A stretch of 5,377 nucleotides of DNA from an uncultured Eubacteriales bacterium. Its GTDB lineage: Bacteria > Bacillota > Clostridia > Oscillospirales > Oscillospiraceae. A program made the translations under genes and the position numbers. Of this stretch, positions 1-5,377 are shown piece by piece. The stretch lies in contig USPI01000105.1 in the NCBI GenBank assembly GCA_900556535.1, positions 1 to 5,377 on the forward strand, written 5' to 3'. The notes beneath the pieces are model-generated. The model did no database searches and was not told the DNA's origin. It saw only the letters and a program-made list of their open reading frames with translations. Each line of letters starts with the position of its first letter. Position 1 is the first letter of the stretch.

Positions 1-215
1 TCCGCATCCAAAAACCGAAAGCCGATTGCCGCCGCCATGCCGATGCCCATATCGTTGGTGGCGCTGCCGCCGATGCCCAGCAGAATTTCCCGCGCGCCGT
101 GCGCACGCGCGTCCAGCAGCATTTCGCCCACGCCATACGTGGCTGCGTGCAGCGGATCGCGCGCGTCGCCCAGCAGAGGAAGCCCCGCCGCCTGCGCCAT
201 TTCGATTACCGCCGC
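1..215 (-). CDS. glxK: Glycerate kinase fragment (GlxK/GarK type), internal piece
   Basis: About 71 codons read leftwards without a stop and run off the window edge. The piece starts with AAVIEMAQAAGLPL and continues with a TYGVGEM segment and the strongly diagnostic GIGGSATNDMGIGM stretch (positions about 36-77), then GFRFLD. This order matches the middle of type-1 glycerate kinase (PF02595), which phosphorylates glycerate with ATP in the cytoplasm; the family is usually about 370-380 residues. Only this internal part is present: there is no start codon or N-terminal half, because the frame is continuous with the zinc permease upstream. None of its five Ile codons is ATA, whereas the adjoining permease uses ATA often, which hints at a different source. 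The family call is secure from the motif. That the fragment is a functional part of a fusion is very unlikely. Confidence 0.88.
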
Positions 216-227
216 GCCGGAGGGCAG
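207..227. other. Chimeric junction, permease to glycerate kinase
   Basis: On the minus strand the permease reads through SYALELPSG, matching the conserved loop before the last helix of ZnuB-type permeases. The same frame then continues as AAVIEMA, a glycerate kinase motif. The crossover lies at about 213-224; it cannot be fixed more closely because the residues Ser-Gly-Ala suit both families. No stop codon or insertion sequence end is visible here. Confidence 0.75.
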
Positions 228-962
228 CTCCAATGCATAAGATGCAGCCATACCGACGATAAAGCACACGACGGATATACCCGCAGAGCAGACTATGACG
301 GCTCTGAAGCTGCGGCAGACACGCATCGCGGTGAGCGCGGGAAAAATTATGAGGCTGGATATCAGCAGCGCGCCCATCATGCGCATTCCGATGACGACCG
401 TGACGGCGGTCAGGACGGCAATGATGCTGTTCATAAGCCCCGCCTTCGTTCCCGTTGCGCGCGCAAACGTTTCGTCAAAGGTGACGGCGAATATACGCGG
501 GTAGAGAAGAACGAACATCAGGAGCACCGCCGCCGACAGCACGATGCTGAGCACCGCGTCCGCATGGCTGAGCGAGAGTATGCTGCCGAACATATAGTTT
601 GAGACGTCCGTGTTCATGCCGGTCGTTAGCGAGACCGTTACAACGCCTATGGCAAGCGCCGAGGAGGATATGAGCGCGATGGCGGCGTCCCCCTTTATCC
701 GGCTGTTCTGGTTTATCCGCAGCAGCAGAAACGCAGCGGCAACGACCACCGGCACGGCAAGGTACAAGGGCGCTATATTGGCGGCAGCCGCGACCGCGAG
801 AGCGCCGAAGCCGACGTGGGAAAGACCGTCGCCTATCATGGAATAGCGCTTGAGAACGAGCGACACGCCCAGCAGCGCCGCGCACAGCGATACGAGCACT
901 CCGACCACGACCGCGCGCACCATAAAGTGATACGAAAACATTTCTTTAATAAGCTCGATCAT
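216..962 (-). CDS. znuB: Zinc/manganese ABC transporter permease ZnuB, C-terminus replaced
   Basis: This is the membrane channel subunit of a metal ABC-3 family importer (PF00950), partner of ZnuC and ZnuA. It starts at the ATG at 960-962, which overlaps the znuC stop by 4 bp (ATGA). A GGGAGGG ribosome binding site lies 8 bases upstream. About 249 permease residues are present. They show alternating hydrophobic helices, the KRYSMIGDGLSHVGFG segment (residues 38-53) that is typical just after the first helix, and the conserved MMGALLISSLIIFPALTAMR segment near residues 195-214. Family members usually have about 260-280 residues. Here the protein stops matching at the loop before its last transmembrane helix and runs in frame into glycerate kinase sequence, so the true C-terminus is missing. 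Zinc is the likeliest substrate from the neighbours, but manganese cannot be excluded. Read alone, the piece would be a defective permease, though the defect may be an assembly artefact. Confidence 0.92.
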
Positions 963-1663
963 GCTCTTGACCCTCCCACAAAGCGGCGCGCAAGGTCACT
1001 TTCGCGGTACTGCGCGGTGGTGCCGAAGAAAAGCTGGCTGTGGCCGAGGTGCAGAATATGCGTGGCGTATCTGACGGCAGCATGGATATCGTGCGAGACC
1101 ATGATAACGCTCGTGCTGTCGCACAGGTTTATGAGCTTAATAAGGTTATACATCTCATTTGTGGCGACCGGATCGAGCCCCGTGACGGGCTCGTCAAGCA
1201 GCAGAAGCTTCTTTGTCGCACACATTGCGCGGGCGAGCAGCACCCTTTGCTGCTGTCCGCCGGACAGCTCCATATAGCAGCGCTCGGCTATGTCGTCTAT
1301 GCCGAGCCGCTCCATGTTTTCGGCGGCAGCCGCCCTGTCGGCGGCGTTATAAAACAGGCGCTTCCCCATAGAATTGAGCCGTCCCGACAGCACGACCTCG
1401 CGCACGGAGGCGGGGAAATCGCGCTGGATCTGGGTCTGCTGCGGAAGGTAGCCTATCTCAGTCGGTGAGATGCCATTAAATATTATTTCGCCCTTGGACG
1501 GCTGCTTCAGTCCCAGCAGACCGCGCATGAGCGTGCTCTTGCCCGAGCCGTTTTCGCCGACGATACAAAGGTATGAGCCTGCATCTATCGAAAAGTTAAT
1601 GTCGCTGAGCACCGTTTCACCGTCATATGCAAAGCTCAAGTCCTTGCAGACTATCTGTGCCAT
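959..1663 (-). CDS. znuC: Zinc ABC transporter ATP-binding protein ZnuC
   Basis: This is a complete 234-residue ABC ATPase that powers metal import through ZnuB on the cytoplasmic face. Visible motifs in order: Walker A GENGSGKST at residues 36-44, Q-loop in YLPQQ at 72-76, ABC signature LSGGQQQR at 133-140, Walker B LLLLDEP at 153-159, D-loop GLDP at 162-165, and switch histidine H191 in VSHD. All catalytic residues are present, and the length is normal for the family (about 230-255). The ATG follows the znuA stop by one base. An AAGGAGG site sits inside the end of znuA, 12 bases upstream, a rather long spacing. The stop overlaps the znuB start. The order znuA-znuC-znuB, together with the GDGLSH permease, supports zinc or manganese import rather than another ABC class. 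Confidence 0.95.
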   Translation of the reverse strand: MAQIVCKDLSFAYDGETVLSDINFSIDAGSYLCIVGENGSGKSTLMRGLLGLKQPSKGEIIFNGISPTEIGYLPQQTQIQRDFPASVREVVLSGRLNSMGKRLFYNAADRAAAAENMERLGIDDIAERCYMELSGGQQQRVLLARAMCATKKLLLLDEPVTGLDPVATNEMYNLIKLINLCDSTSVIMVSHDIHAAVRYATHILHLGHSQLFFGTTAQYRESDLARRFVGGSRA

Positions 1664-1664
1664 T

Positions 1665-2594
1665 TCAGTAAAGCGCCTCCTTAAGGGTCAGGATGTTCAT
1701 TTGCATGAGGTCTATATAGGTAACGCCGTCGGTAAACTGTCGGGCGGTCACGCTGTGAGCAGAGTAAAACGGCAGCTTTTTGCAGCCTGTATCCTCGCAG
1801 ATGACATCCGCCATTTTTTCGTTTGAAAACTCCATGTACAGCACCGCCGGAATATTCTCCTCACGCACGTGGTCGATCAGAAACGCCACGGTCTTTGCCG
1901 AGGGCTCGGTCTGCGAGGCGCAGCCGGGATAGGCAGCGTAGTATTTAAGCCCGTACTCGCGCGTAAAATAGCGCATCGGGAAGCGGTCGGCAAACACGAG
2001 CGTGTCGCGCACCGCGTTTTTAACGGTCTCGCGTATCTCGGCGTCTATCTCCGTGATCTGCGCGTTATATGCGTCAAAATTGCGCACATATTCGCCCGCC
2101 CCATCGGGATCGACGGCGCACAGCTCGTCGCAAATGGCGCGGCATATGACGGAGGCGTTTTTAGGAGACGTCCAAACGTGCTCGTCAAGCTCCGTTTCGT
2201 CCTCATCCTCAGCCTCGGCTGCGTATATGCCCTCGCCGCTTTCCTCGACCGCCTCGACGCAGTCCATCATGCGCAGCGCTCTCACCTGTTCGCCCACGAG
2301 CGTTTCGACCCACTCCTCCGACTCGCCGCCGTTATAAATGAAGAGATCGCTCTCCTCGATGGCAACGACATCCTTGGGCGCGGGCTCATACGAGTGCACC
2401 TCCGCGCCGGGCTTTAAAAGCAGCTTTATCTGCGCCCTATCGCCCGCAACGGCGCGCGCAAAGTCATACGCGGGAAAGTCCGAGCAGACTATTTGCAGCT
2501 TACTTTCGTCCCGCTCCGGCTCGGTCGCGGCGCAGGCGGACAGCACAAGGCACAGCGGCAGTATCAGGGCTAAAATTTTCAGGCTTCGTTTCAT
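1665..2594 (-). CDS. znuA: Zinc ABC transporter substrate-binding lipoprotein ZnuA
   Basis: This 309-residue extracellular metal-binding lipoprotein belongs to the cluster A-I/TroA-ZnuA family (PF01297) and delivers metal to ZnuB. The N-terminus is a lipoprotein signal: MKR, a hydrophobic core, then lipobox LSAC with lipidated Cys21. Likely metal ligands are H67 (AEVHSYEP), H139 (LDEHVW) and H280 (FYSAHS). At the third ligand position of the family (His in ZnuA, Glu in PsaA), my alignment by eye puts Arg204 in FADRFPMRYF, so the site seems to lack that ligand. A strongly acidic loop (residues 125-138, eleven Glu/Asp of fourteen) precedes H139, where zinc proteins often have a His-rich loop. 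Cys151, Cys155 and Cys159 form a CxxxCxxxC pattern. The ATG lies one base after the hexokinase stop (TGAAATG). No clear Shine-Dalgarno sequence is visible, so translational coupling is likely. Zinc is favoured by the three His ligands, but specificity is inferred. Confidence 0.93.
   Translation of the reverse strand: MKRSLKILALILPLCLVLSACAATEPERDESKLQIVCSDFPAYDFARAVAGDRAQIKLLLKPGAEVHSYEPAPKDVVAIEESDLFIYNGGESEEWVETLVGEQVRALRMMDCVEAVEESGEGIYAAEAEDEDETELDEHVWTSPKNASVICRAICDELCAVDPDGAGEYVRNFDAYNAQITEIDAEIRETVKNAVRDTLVFADRFPMRYFTREYGLKYYAAYPGCASQTEPSAKTVAFLIDHVREENIPAVLYMEFSNEKMADVICEDTGCKKLPFYSAHSVTARQFTDGVTYIDLMQMNILTLKEALY
2181..2222 (-). other. Acidic loop of ZnuA before ligand H139
   Basis: Residues 125-138 of ZnuA read AAEAEDEDETELDE, with eleven acidic residues and no histidine. 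In zinc-binding members of the family this position often carries a long His-rich loop that helps to collect metal. An acidic version may do the same with carboxylates. That role is inference; the composition is seen directly. Confidence 0.6.
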
Positions 2595-2595
2595 T

Positions 2596-3852
2596 TCAGT
2601 TTAAAAGCACGGCGGCGGCAGAGCCTATGAGACTCATGTTTTCATAGGTGACGAATTCATAGCGTCTGTCCATTATCTCGCCCGCGTAAATATCCATAAA
2701 TTTTTCAAGCTCCGGACGCAGCAGCTTGCTTGCCGTGAACAGGGAGCCGTCGACCGCGATGCAAGCTTTTTTGTCGACACCCGCGCCAGTCACCTCAAGA
2801 ATGCCGCACAGCTTGCAGGCTATGCAGCGCGCCGAGCGCTCGAACAGTTCGTTAATTATGTAAACCAAATTGATCCTGTCCTCGCTGCTGAAGCCCTTGG
2901 GGAAGCGCCCCGAGCCCCATTTGTCGATGGTGGGCGTGACGACCTCGGTCATTTTCCCGATGATGGCGCTCGCGTTTTCGGAGAACAGGCCCTCCGCCGC
3001 CGCGCCCTTGAGCGTGTACATACAAAGCTGTCCCAGATAGCGACCGGATATCATTTTTTCGGCGGTGTACTCGCCCGTGTCGGGCAGGTCAGCGTCCATG
3101 GCAATATCAAAATCGCCGCGCGGGAAGCCGGAAAATGAGCCGCTTTCAAGATTTATGAGCATACTGCCGCGCACATCGTCGCCGAGCTTGGGAATATCGG
3201 CGCAGCGCAGCTCGCAGCAGGTGTTGCTGCCGGTTCCGGCGACAAGTCCGAGGTGGGAGCCGTATGCGCCCTTGGTGAGCGCTTTTCCGGCAAGGAGCGT
3301 CGCGGGGGTATCGTTGAGGACGACGATTTTTCCCGCCTCGCAGCCGCGCTCGAACAGAGCCCTTTTAAGATCCGCGCCGAGCAGCTTCCCCACCGCGTCA
3401 TCTATCTTCACCTGCTTTGTCAGACCGAGCACGCGGCCGTCCCGCTCGGGAGTGATCTCGATGGGATAGGAAAAGCAAAAGCCGATATCCTTGGCCTGCG
3501 CCATTAGCGGCAGCACCGCATCGGCGACCTTTGAAATAAACTCGTCCCAAGTCACGGGCTCCTGCGCACCGGGCATGGGCAGGGTGTTCTGCCGCTCGAT
3601 CACCGCGCCCTTTGTGTCAAAGCTTATGACCGCCGTGCGGAAATTCGTGCCGCCCGCGTCAATGACCACCGCCTTTTCGCCGCGCGGCAGCTTTCCCGCG
3701 GACGAAAGATAGGTCGGTATCATGGGCATTGCGTCCGCATCGCCGCGAAGCCCCGCTCTCATGCTTTCGGCAAAGACCTTCGTATATTCGTTAAGATCGA
3801 CCCTCTCGGCATCCATGCCGTGAGCCTTCATAAACTGCGCTACTTTTATCAT
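2596..3852 (-). CDS. Hexokinase (eukaryotic-type HK family)
   Basis: This is a 418-residue cytoplasmic ATP-dependent hexokinase that would convert glucose or related hexoses to the 6-phosphate. Motifs of PF00349/PF03727 in order: phosphate-1 loop DAGGTNFR at residues 65-72; sugar-binding FSYPIE at 127-132 with Thr145-Lys146 in GLTKQV; NDTPAT at 180-185 with the expected catalytic base Asp181; phosphate-2 loop AGTGSN at 205-210; Glu236 in NLESGSF and Glu265 in EKMISG for sugar contact; and adenosine-loop DGSLF at 368-372. The set is complete, so activity is expected. I chose the ATG at 3850-3852 because GAGG lies 6 bases upstream; an in-frame TTG at 3862-3864 falls inside the terminator T-run and has no ribosome binding site. 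The stop is one base before znuA, so the kinase leads the zinc importer operon. Why it is linked to metal uptake is unclear. Substrate preference cannot be read from sequence. Confidence 0.93.
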   Translation of the reverse strand: MIKVAQFMKAHGMDAERVDLNEYTKVFAESMRAGLRGDADAMPMIPTYLSSAGKLPRGEKAVVIDAGGTNFRTAVISFDTKGAVIERQNTLPMPGAQEPVTWDEFISKVADAVLPLMAQAKDIGFCFSYPIEITPERDGRVLGLTKQVKIDDAVGKLLGADLKRALFERGCEAGKIVVLNDTPATLLAGKALTKGAYGSHLGLVAGTGSNTCCELRCADIPKLGDDVRGSMLINLESGSFSGFPRGDFDIAMDADLPDTGEYTAEKMISGRYLGQLCMYTLKGAAAEGLFSENASAIIGKMTEVVTPTIDKWGSGRFPKGFSSEDRINLVYIINELFERSARCIACKLCGILEVTGAGVDKKACIAVDGSLFTASKLLRPELEKFMDIYAGEIMDRRYEFVTYENMSLIGSAAAVLLN

Positions 3853-3858
3853 AATATA

Positions 3859-3862
3859 CCTC
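3859..3862 (-). promoter_or_regulatory. Ribosome binding site of the hexokinase
   Basis: GAGG on the minus strand, 6 bases before the ATG at 3850-3852. It decides the start in favour of that ATG over the TTG four codons earlier. It directly follows the T-run of the terminator. Confidence 0.7.
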
Positions 3863-3890
3863 AAAAAGACCCGGCAAAATGCCGGGTCTT
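3863..3890 (-). terminator. Rho-independent terminator after the SPFH gene
   Basis: On the minus strand AAGACCCGGC is followed by a 5-base loop and its perfect complement GCCGGGTCTT, then a run of five T (seven counting the stem end). This is a 10-bp GC-rich stem with a U-tract, 22 bases after the SPFH stop codon. It should end the nfeD-SPFH transcript. The hexokinase ATG begins only 10 bases after the T-run, which leaves no room for a promoter between them. Partial read-through or attenuation is therefore possible. Confidence 0.85.
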
Positions 3891-3912
3891 ACTTATTGCA
3901 TTGCTTTTTGCT

Positions 3913-4809
3913 TTACTCTGCGGGGGTGCCCTTGACGGACTCGACGACACCCTCTGCAAGACCGGCTATGCCCTGGATCTCGCTGGGGATGATGATCTTG
4001 GTCGCCTTGCCGTTTGCCGCTGCCGCGAATGCCTCAAGAGCCTTGATCTTCAGCACCGCTTCGCTCGGCATGGACTCGTTTATAAGACGGATACCTTCTG
4101 CGGTAGCGGTCTGGACCTTGAGGATAGCCTCGGCTTCGCCTTCCGCCTCGAGTATCTGCTGCTGCTTCTTTGCGTCTGCGCGCAGGATCGCCGACTCCTT
4201 CTCGCCTTCCGCCTCAAGGATGGCGGCGCGCTTTTCGCCCTCTGCGCGGAGGATGGCCTCGCGGCGTTCACGCTCTGCCTTCATCTGCTTCTCCATCGCG
4301 GACTGGATCTCTCTGGGCGGGAGAATGTTCTTGAGCTCAACGCGGTTGACCTTGATGCCCCAGGGGTCGGTGGCTTCGTCAAGGATAGTGCGCATTCTGC
4401 CGTTTATAAGGTCGCGGCTGGTAAGGCACTGGTCAAGCTCAAGGTCGCCGATGATATTACGCAGGGTGGTTGCGGAAAGGTTCTCTATTGCGACCATGGG
4501 ATGCTCTATACCGTAAGTGTAGAGCTTGGGATCGGTTATCTGGAAGTAGATAACGGTGTCGATCTGCATGGTGACGTTATCCTTGGTGATAACGGGCTGG
4601 GGCGGGAAGTCCGCGACCTGCTCCTTGAGGGAGATGGTCTTTGCGACTCTCTCAAAGAAGGGGATCTTAACATGGATGCCGGTGCCCCATGTGGACTGAT
4701 ACTTGCCCAGACGCTCGATTATCATGACCTTGCTCTGCTGGACGACGCGAATATTTCTCACGATTATTACGAGCGCGAGAAGTATTATTACAGCTATTAC
4801 GTATTCCAT
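3913..4809 (-). CDS. SPFH/Band 7 (stomatin-like, QmcA/paraslipin group) membrane protein
   Basis: This is a complete 298-residue protein with one N-terminal membrane anchor (residues 2-18), then an SPFH/Band 7 domain (PF01145) from about residue 20 to 180. Typical sequences are RLGKYQSTWGTGIHVKIPFFERV and VTKDNVT-like VITKDNVTMQIDTVIYFQI. The segment LRNIIGDLELDQ is also characteristic. A charged helical region follows, made of 11-residue repeats (residues 174-228), and then a small C-terminal domain ending IQGIAGLAEGVVESVKG. Such proteins oligomerise at the membrane and organise microdomains; they are scaffolds with no known enzyme activity. Start: the ATG at 4807-4809 has AAGGAG 6 bases upstream. 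It lies 23 bases after the nfeD stop, and the NfeD-SPFH pairing is very common. A terminator follows. A more exact name (qmcA, floA-like) is not justified by sequence alone; the lack of a long flotillin tail favours the QmcA/stomatin type. Confidence 0.93.
   Translation of the reverse strand: MEYVIAVIILLALVIIVRNIRVVQQSKVMIIERLGKYQSTWGTGIHVKIPFFERVAKTISLKEQVADFPPQPVITKDNVTMQIDTVIYFQITDPKLYTYGIEHPMVAIENLSATTLRNIIGDLELDQCLTSRDLINGRMRTILDEATDPWGIKVNRVELKNILPPREIQSAMEKQMKAERERREAILRAEGEKRAAILEAEGEKESAILRADAKKQQQILEAEGEAEAILKVQTATAEGIRLINESMPSEAVLKIKALEAFAAAANGKATKIIIPSEIQGIAGLAEGVVESVKGTPAE
4126..4290 (-). repeat. Five tandem 11-residue (33-bp) repeats in the SPFH coiled coil
   Basis: Residues 174-228 divide into five imperfect 11-residue units: KQMKAERERRE, AILRAEGEKRA, AILEAEGEKES, AILRADAKKQQ and QILEAEGEAEA. 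The unit keeps hydrophobic residues at positions 2-3 and Ala at position 5, the hendecad pattern of a slightly right-handed coiled coil. This region is known to drive oligomerisation in SPFH proteins. The DNA is repetitive too, but diverged. Confidence 0.75.
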
Positions 4810-4815
4810 TTTGTT

Positions 4816-4821
4816 CTCCTT
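4816..4821 (-). promoter_or_regulatory. Ribosome binding site of the SPFH gene
   Basis: AAGGAG on the minus strand, 6 bases before the ATG at 4807-4809, in an A+T-rich gap of 23 bases between nfeD and the SPFH gene. It confirms the start. Confidence 0.8.
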
Positions 4822-4832
4822 AAATTTTTATT

Positions 4833-5180
4833 TTATTTTACCGTTGCGGGTACCGCCACGATGAGCTTCACTCCGTCAATGCGGACCGCGGTAACGAGCT
4901 CTCCCTCGGCAATGGGGGTATCGTCCTCGCTGCGCGCAGTCCAGGTCTTGCCGTCAACATACACGGCGCCAGTGCCCGCAATGTTGTCGATCCTCTCCGT
5001 CACGCGGCACTCCTTGCCTATGACGATATCGGCATTGGTGGGCTCGACCTTATTGTTGACATACTTCTTTACCAGCGGTCTTGTGTAATACAATGTCACC
5101 GCCGAAACGATGAGAAACAGAACAATCTGAAGCCACACAGGCGCATTGAGCATAGCGCACAGCAAAGCTGCCAGTGCGTA
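4833..5180 (-). CDS. nfeD: NfeD-like membrane protein, N-terminus missing
   Basis: This is the C-terminal part of a short NfeD protein, the usual partner of SPFH proteins. Visible are the end of one hydrophobic segment (ALAALLCAML), then a transmembrane helix NAPVWLQIVLFLIVSAVTLYY, a TRPLVKKYV basic stop, and a C-terminal OB-fold (NfeD domain, PF01957), about 4848-5024. The OB-fold contains GKECRVTERIDN, GTGAVYVDGKTWTARS and a final GVKLIV strand. Short NfeD proteins have about 140-150 residues and begin with an extra membrane helix. Here the first 25-30 residues are absent: reading upstream, the sequence turns into unrelated residues (GYAL preceded by AHDHCA) and reaches a stop at 5259-5261, with no ATG or ribosome binding site. 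TTG at 5163-5165 or ATG at 5151-5153 could in principle start it but would lose the first helix. The break looks like a junction, not a natural start. Confidence 0.85.
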   Translation of the reverse strand, partial: YALAALLCAMLNAPVWLQIVLFLIVSAVTLYYTRPLVKKYVNNKVEPTNADIVIGKECRVTERIDNIAGTGAVYVDGKTWTARSEDDTPIAEGELVTAVRIDGVKLIVAVPATVK

Positions 5181-5190
5181 TCCTGCACAG
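5172..5190. other. Chimeric junction, glycoside-hydrolase-like piece to NfeD
   Basis: NfeD-like sequence (ALAALLCAML) can be followed upstream only to about 5177. Beyond about 5185 the sequence makes sense in a different frame as ...MRLKRTITVQ of another protein. There is no start codon, ribosome binding site or spacer between the two, so two coding sequences are joined internally and out of frame. Confidence 0.7.
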
Positions 5191-5377
5191 TGATCGTGCG
5201 CTTCAGGCGCATTGCTCCGTGAAAGAACGGGAAGCCCTGCACCGTAATATCCTGCGGGTCAAGCTCCGTGACCGGCGCGCAGAGACGGAAGCGGTCTCCA
5301 AATCGAACGCCGTTTTCGCCCGTCTGCCAGCCGGAATCCGGCTGCACGGTGAAGCTGCCGAACAGATACATCGCTTC
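5181..5377 (-). CDS. Internal fragment of a putative glycoside-hydrolase-like protein
   Basis: An open frame enters from the right window edge (EAMYLFGSFTVQ) and continues through RFRLCAPVTELDPQDITVQGFPFF and HGAMRLKRTITV before it meets NfeD sequence in another frame. The pattern of a xYLxGxF segment followed some 35-40 residues later by a QGFPFFxGxxxLxR segment resembles the C-terminal beta-rich carbohydrate-binding part of large uncharacterised clostridial glycosidases related to GH2. I recognise it from general resemblance only. The Met codon at 5369-5371 is probably internal, since the frame is open to the window edge and no ribosome binding site is visible. Only about 65 residues are present. 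If the frame is followed past the junction it continues as out-of-frame NfeD to a stop at 5096-5098; that tail is not real protein. The function is tentative. Confidence 0.5.

Noticed and set aside
99..602. A 167-codon plus-strand open frame at the left end
   Set aside because: Low-complexity charged product opposite the permease and glycerate kinase frames; a G+C-driven shadow.
475..885. A 136-codon minus-strand open frame inside znuB
   Set aside because: It is out of frame with the permease, very rich in Arg and Ala, and has no domain. The permease frame has the family motifs.
1664..1676. Zur-type operator near the znu genes
   Set aside because: The znu genes are separated by one base or overlap, so there is no intergenic space, and I see no clear palindrome of the Zur type in or before the operon.
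3862..3864. TTG as the hexokinase start
   Set aside because: It lies at the end of the terminator T-run without a ribosome binding site; ATG at 3850-3852 has GAGG at a good distance.
3820..5088. A 422-codon open frame on the plus strand opposite the SPFH and nfeD genes
   Set aside because: Over the SPFH gene its codons are exact reverse complements of the SPFH codons. It stays open because SPFH avoids TTA, CTA and TCA codons. Its product has no recognisable domain, and it lies across a clear terminator and two well-supported genes.
5096..5371. A complete 91-residue small protein starting at Met 5369-5371
   Set aside because: The frame is open upstream to the window edge, the N-terminal part looks like the inside of a larger protein, and the last 20-25 residues are NfeD sequence read out of frame.
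1..5377. Insertion of a mobile element explaining the two junctions
   Set aside because: No transposase, terminal inverted repeats or target duplication are visible, and the two flanks come from different genes, not two halves of one.

Overview
The window is a compact bacterial segment of moderately high G+C, with every recognisable gene on the minus strand. Several traits point to a high-G+C Firmicute of the Clostridia (Oscillospiraceae/Ruminococcaceae-like): a Gram-positive style lipoprotein zinc-binding component, strong AGGAGG-type ribosome binding sites, a bacterial hexokinase of the eukaryotic (PF00349/PF03727) type, and a short NfeD next to a stomatin-like protein. That placement is inferred from the proteins, not from a marker gene.

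In transcription order (right to left) the centre holds two gene blocks. The first is an NfeD-like membrane protein whose N-terminus is missing, followed by an SPFH/stomatin-family protein. This is the usual NfeD-SPFH pair of membrane-microdomain proteins, and it is closed by an intrinsic terminator at about 3863-3890. The second block begins only a few bases after that terminator. It holds a hexokinase and a zinc-type ABC importer: lipoprotein znuA, ATPase znuC and permease znuB. Its genes are packed with 1-bp gaps or a 4-bp overlap, so they are almost certainly one transcript. ZnuA captures the metal outside the membrane, ZnuB forms the channel and ZnuC hydrolyses ATP. The hexokinase would phosphorylate glucose or a related hexose.

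Both ends look chimeric. At the left end the znuB reading frame runs without a stop into an unrelated sequence with the glycerate kinase signature (GIGGSATND), just where the last membrane helix of the permease should be. At the right end, homology to NfeD stops abruptly near 5175-5185. Beyond it lies, in another frame, an internal piece of what looks like a glycoside-hydrolase-like protein. Each foreign end is about 200 bases. The simplest reading is that both ends of an assembled contig were extended by chimeric sequence. Genuine rearrangement is possible but less likely. Apart from this I see ordinary genes and no clear sign of a new system, mobile element, CRISPR array, tRNA or rRNA. No stretch over 300 bases lacks a gene.
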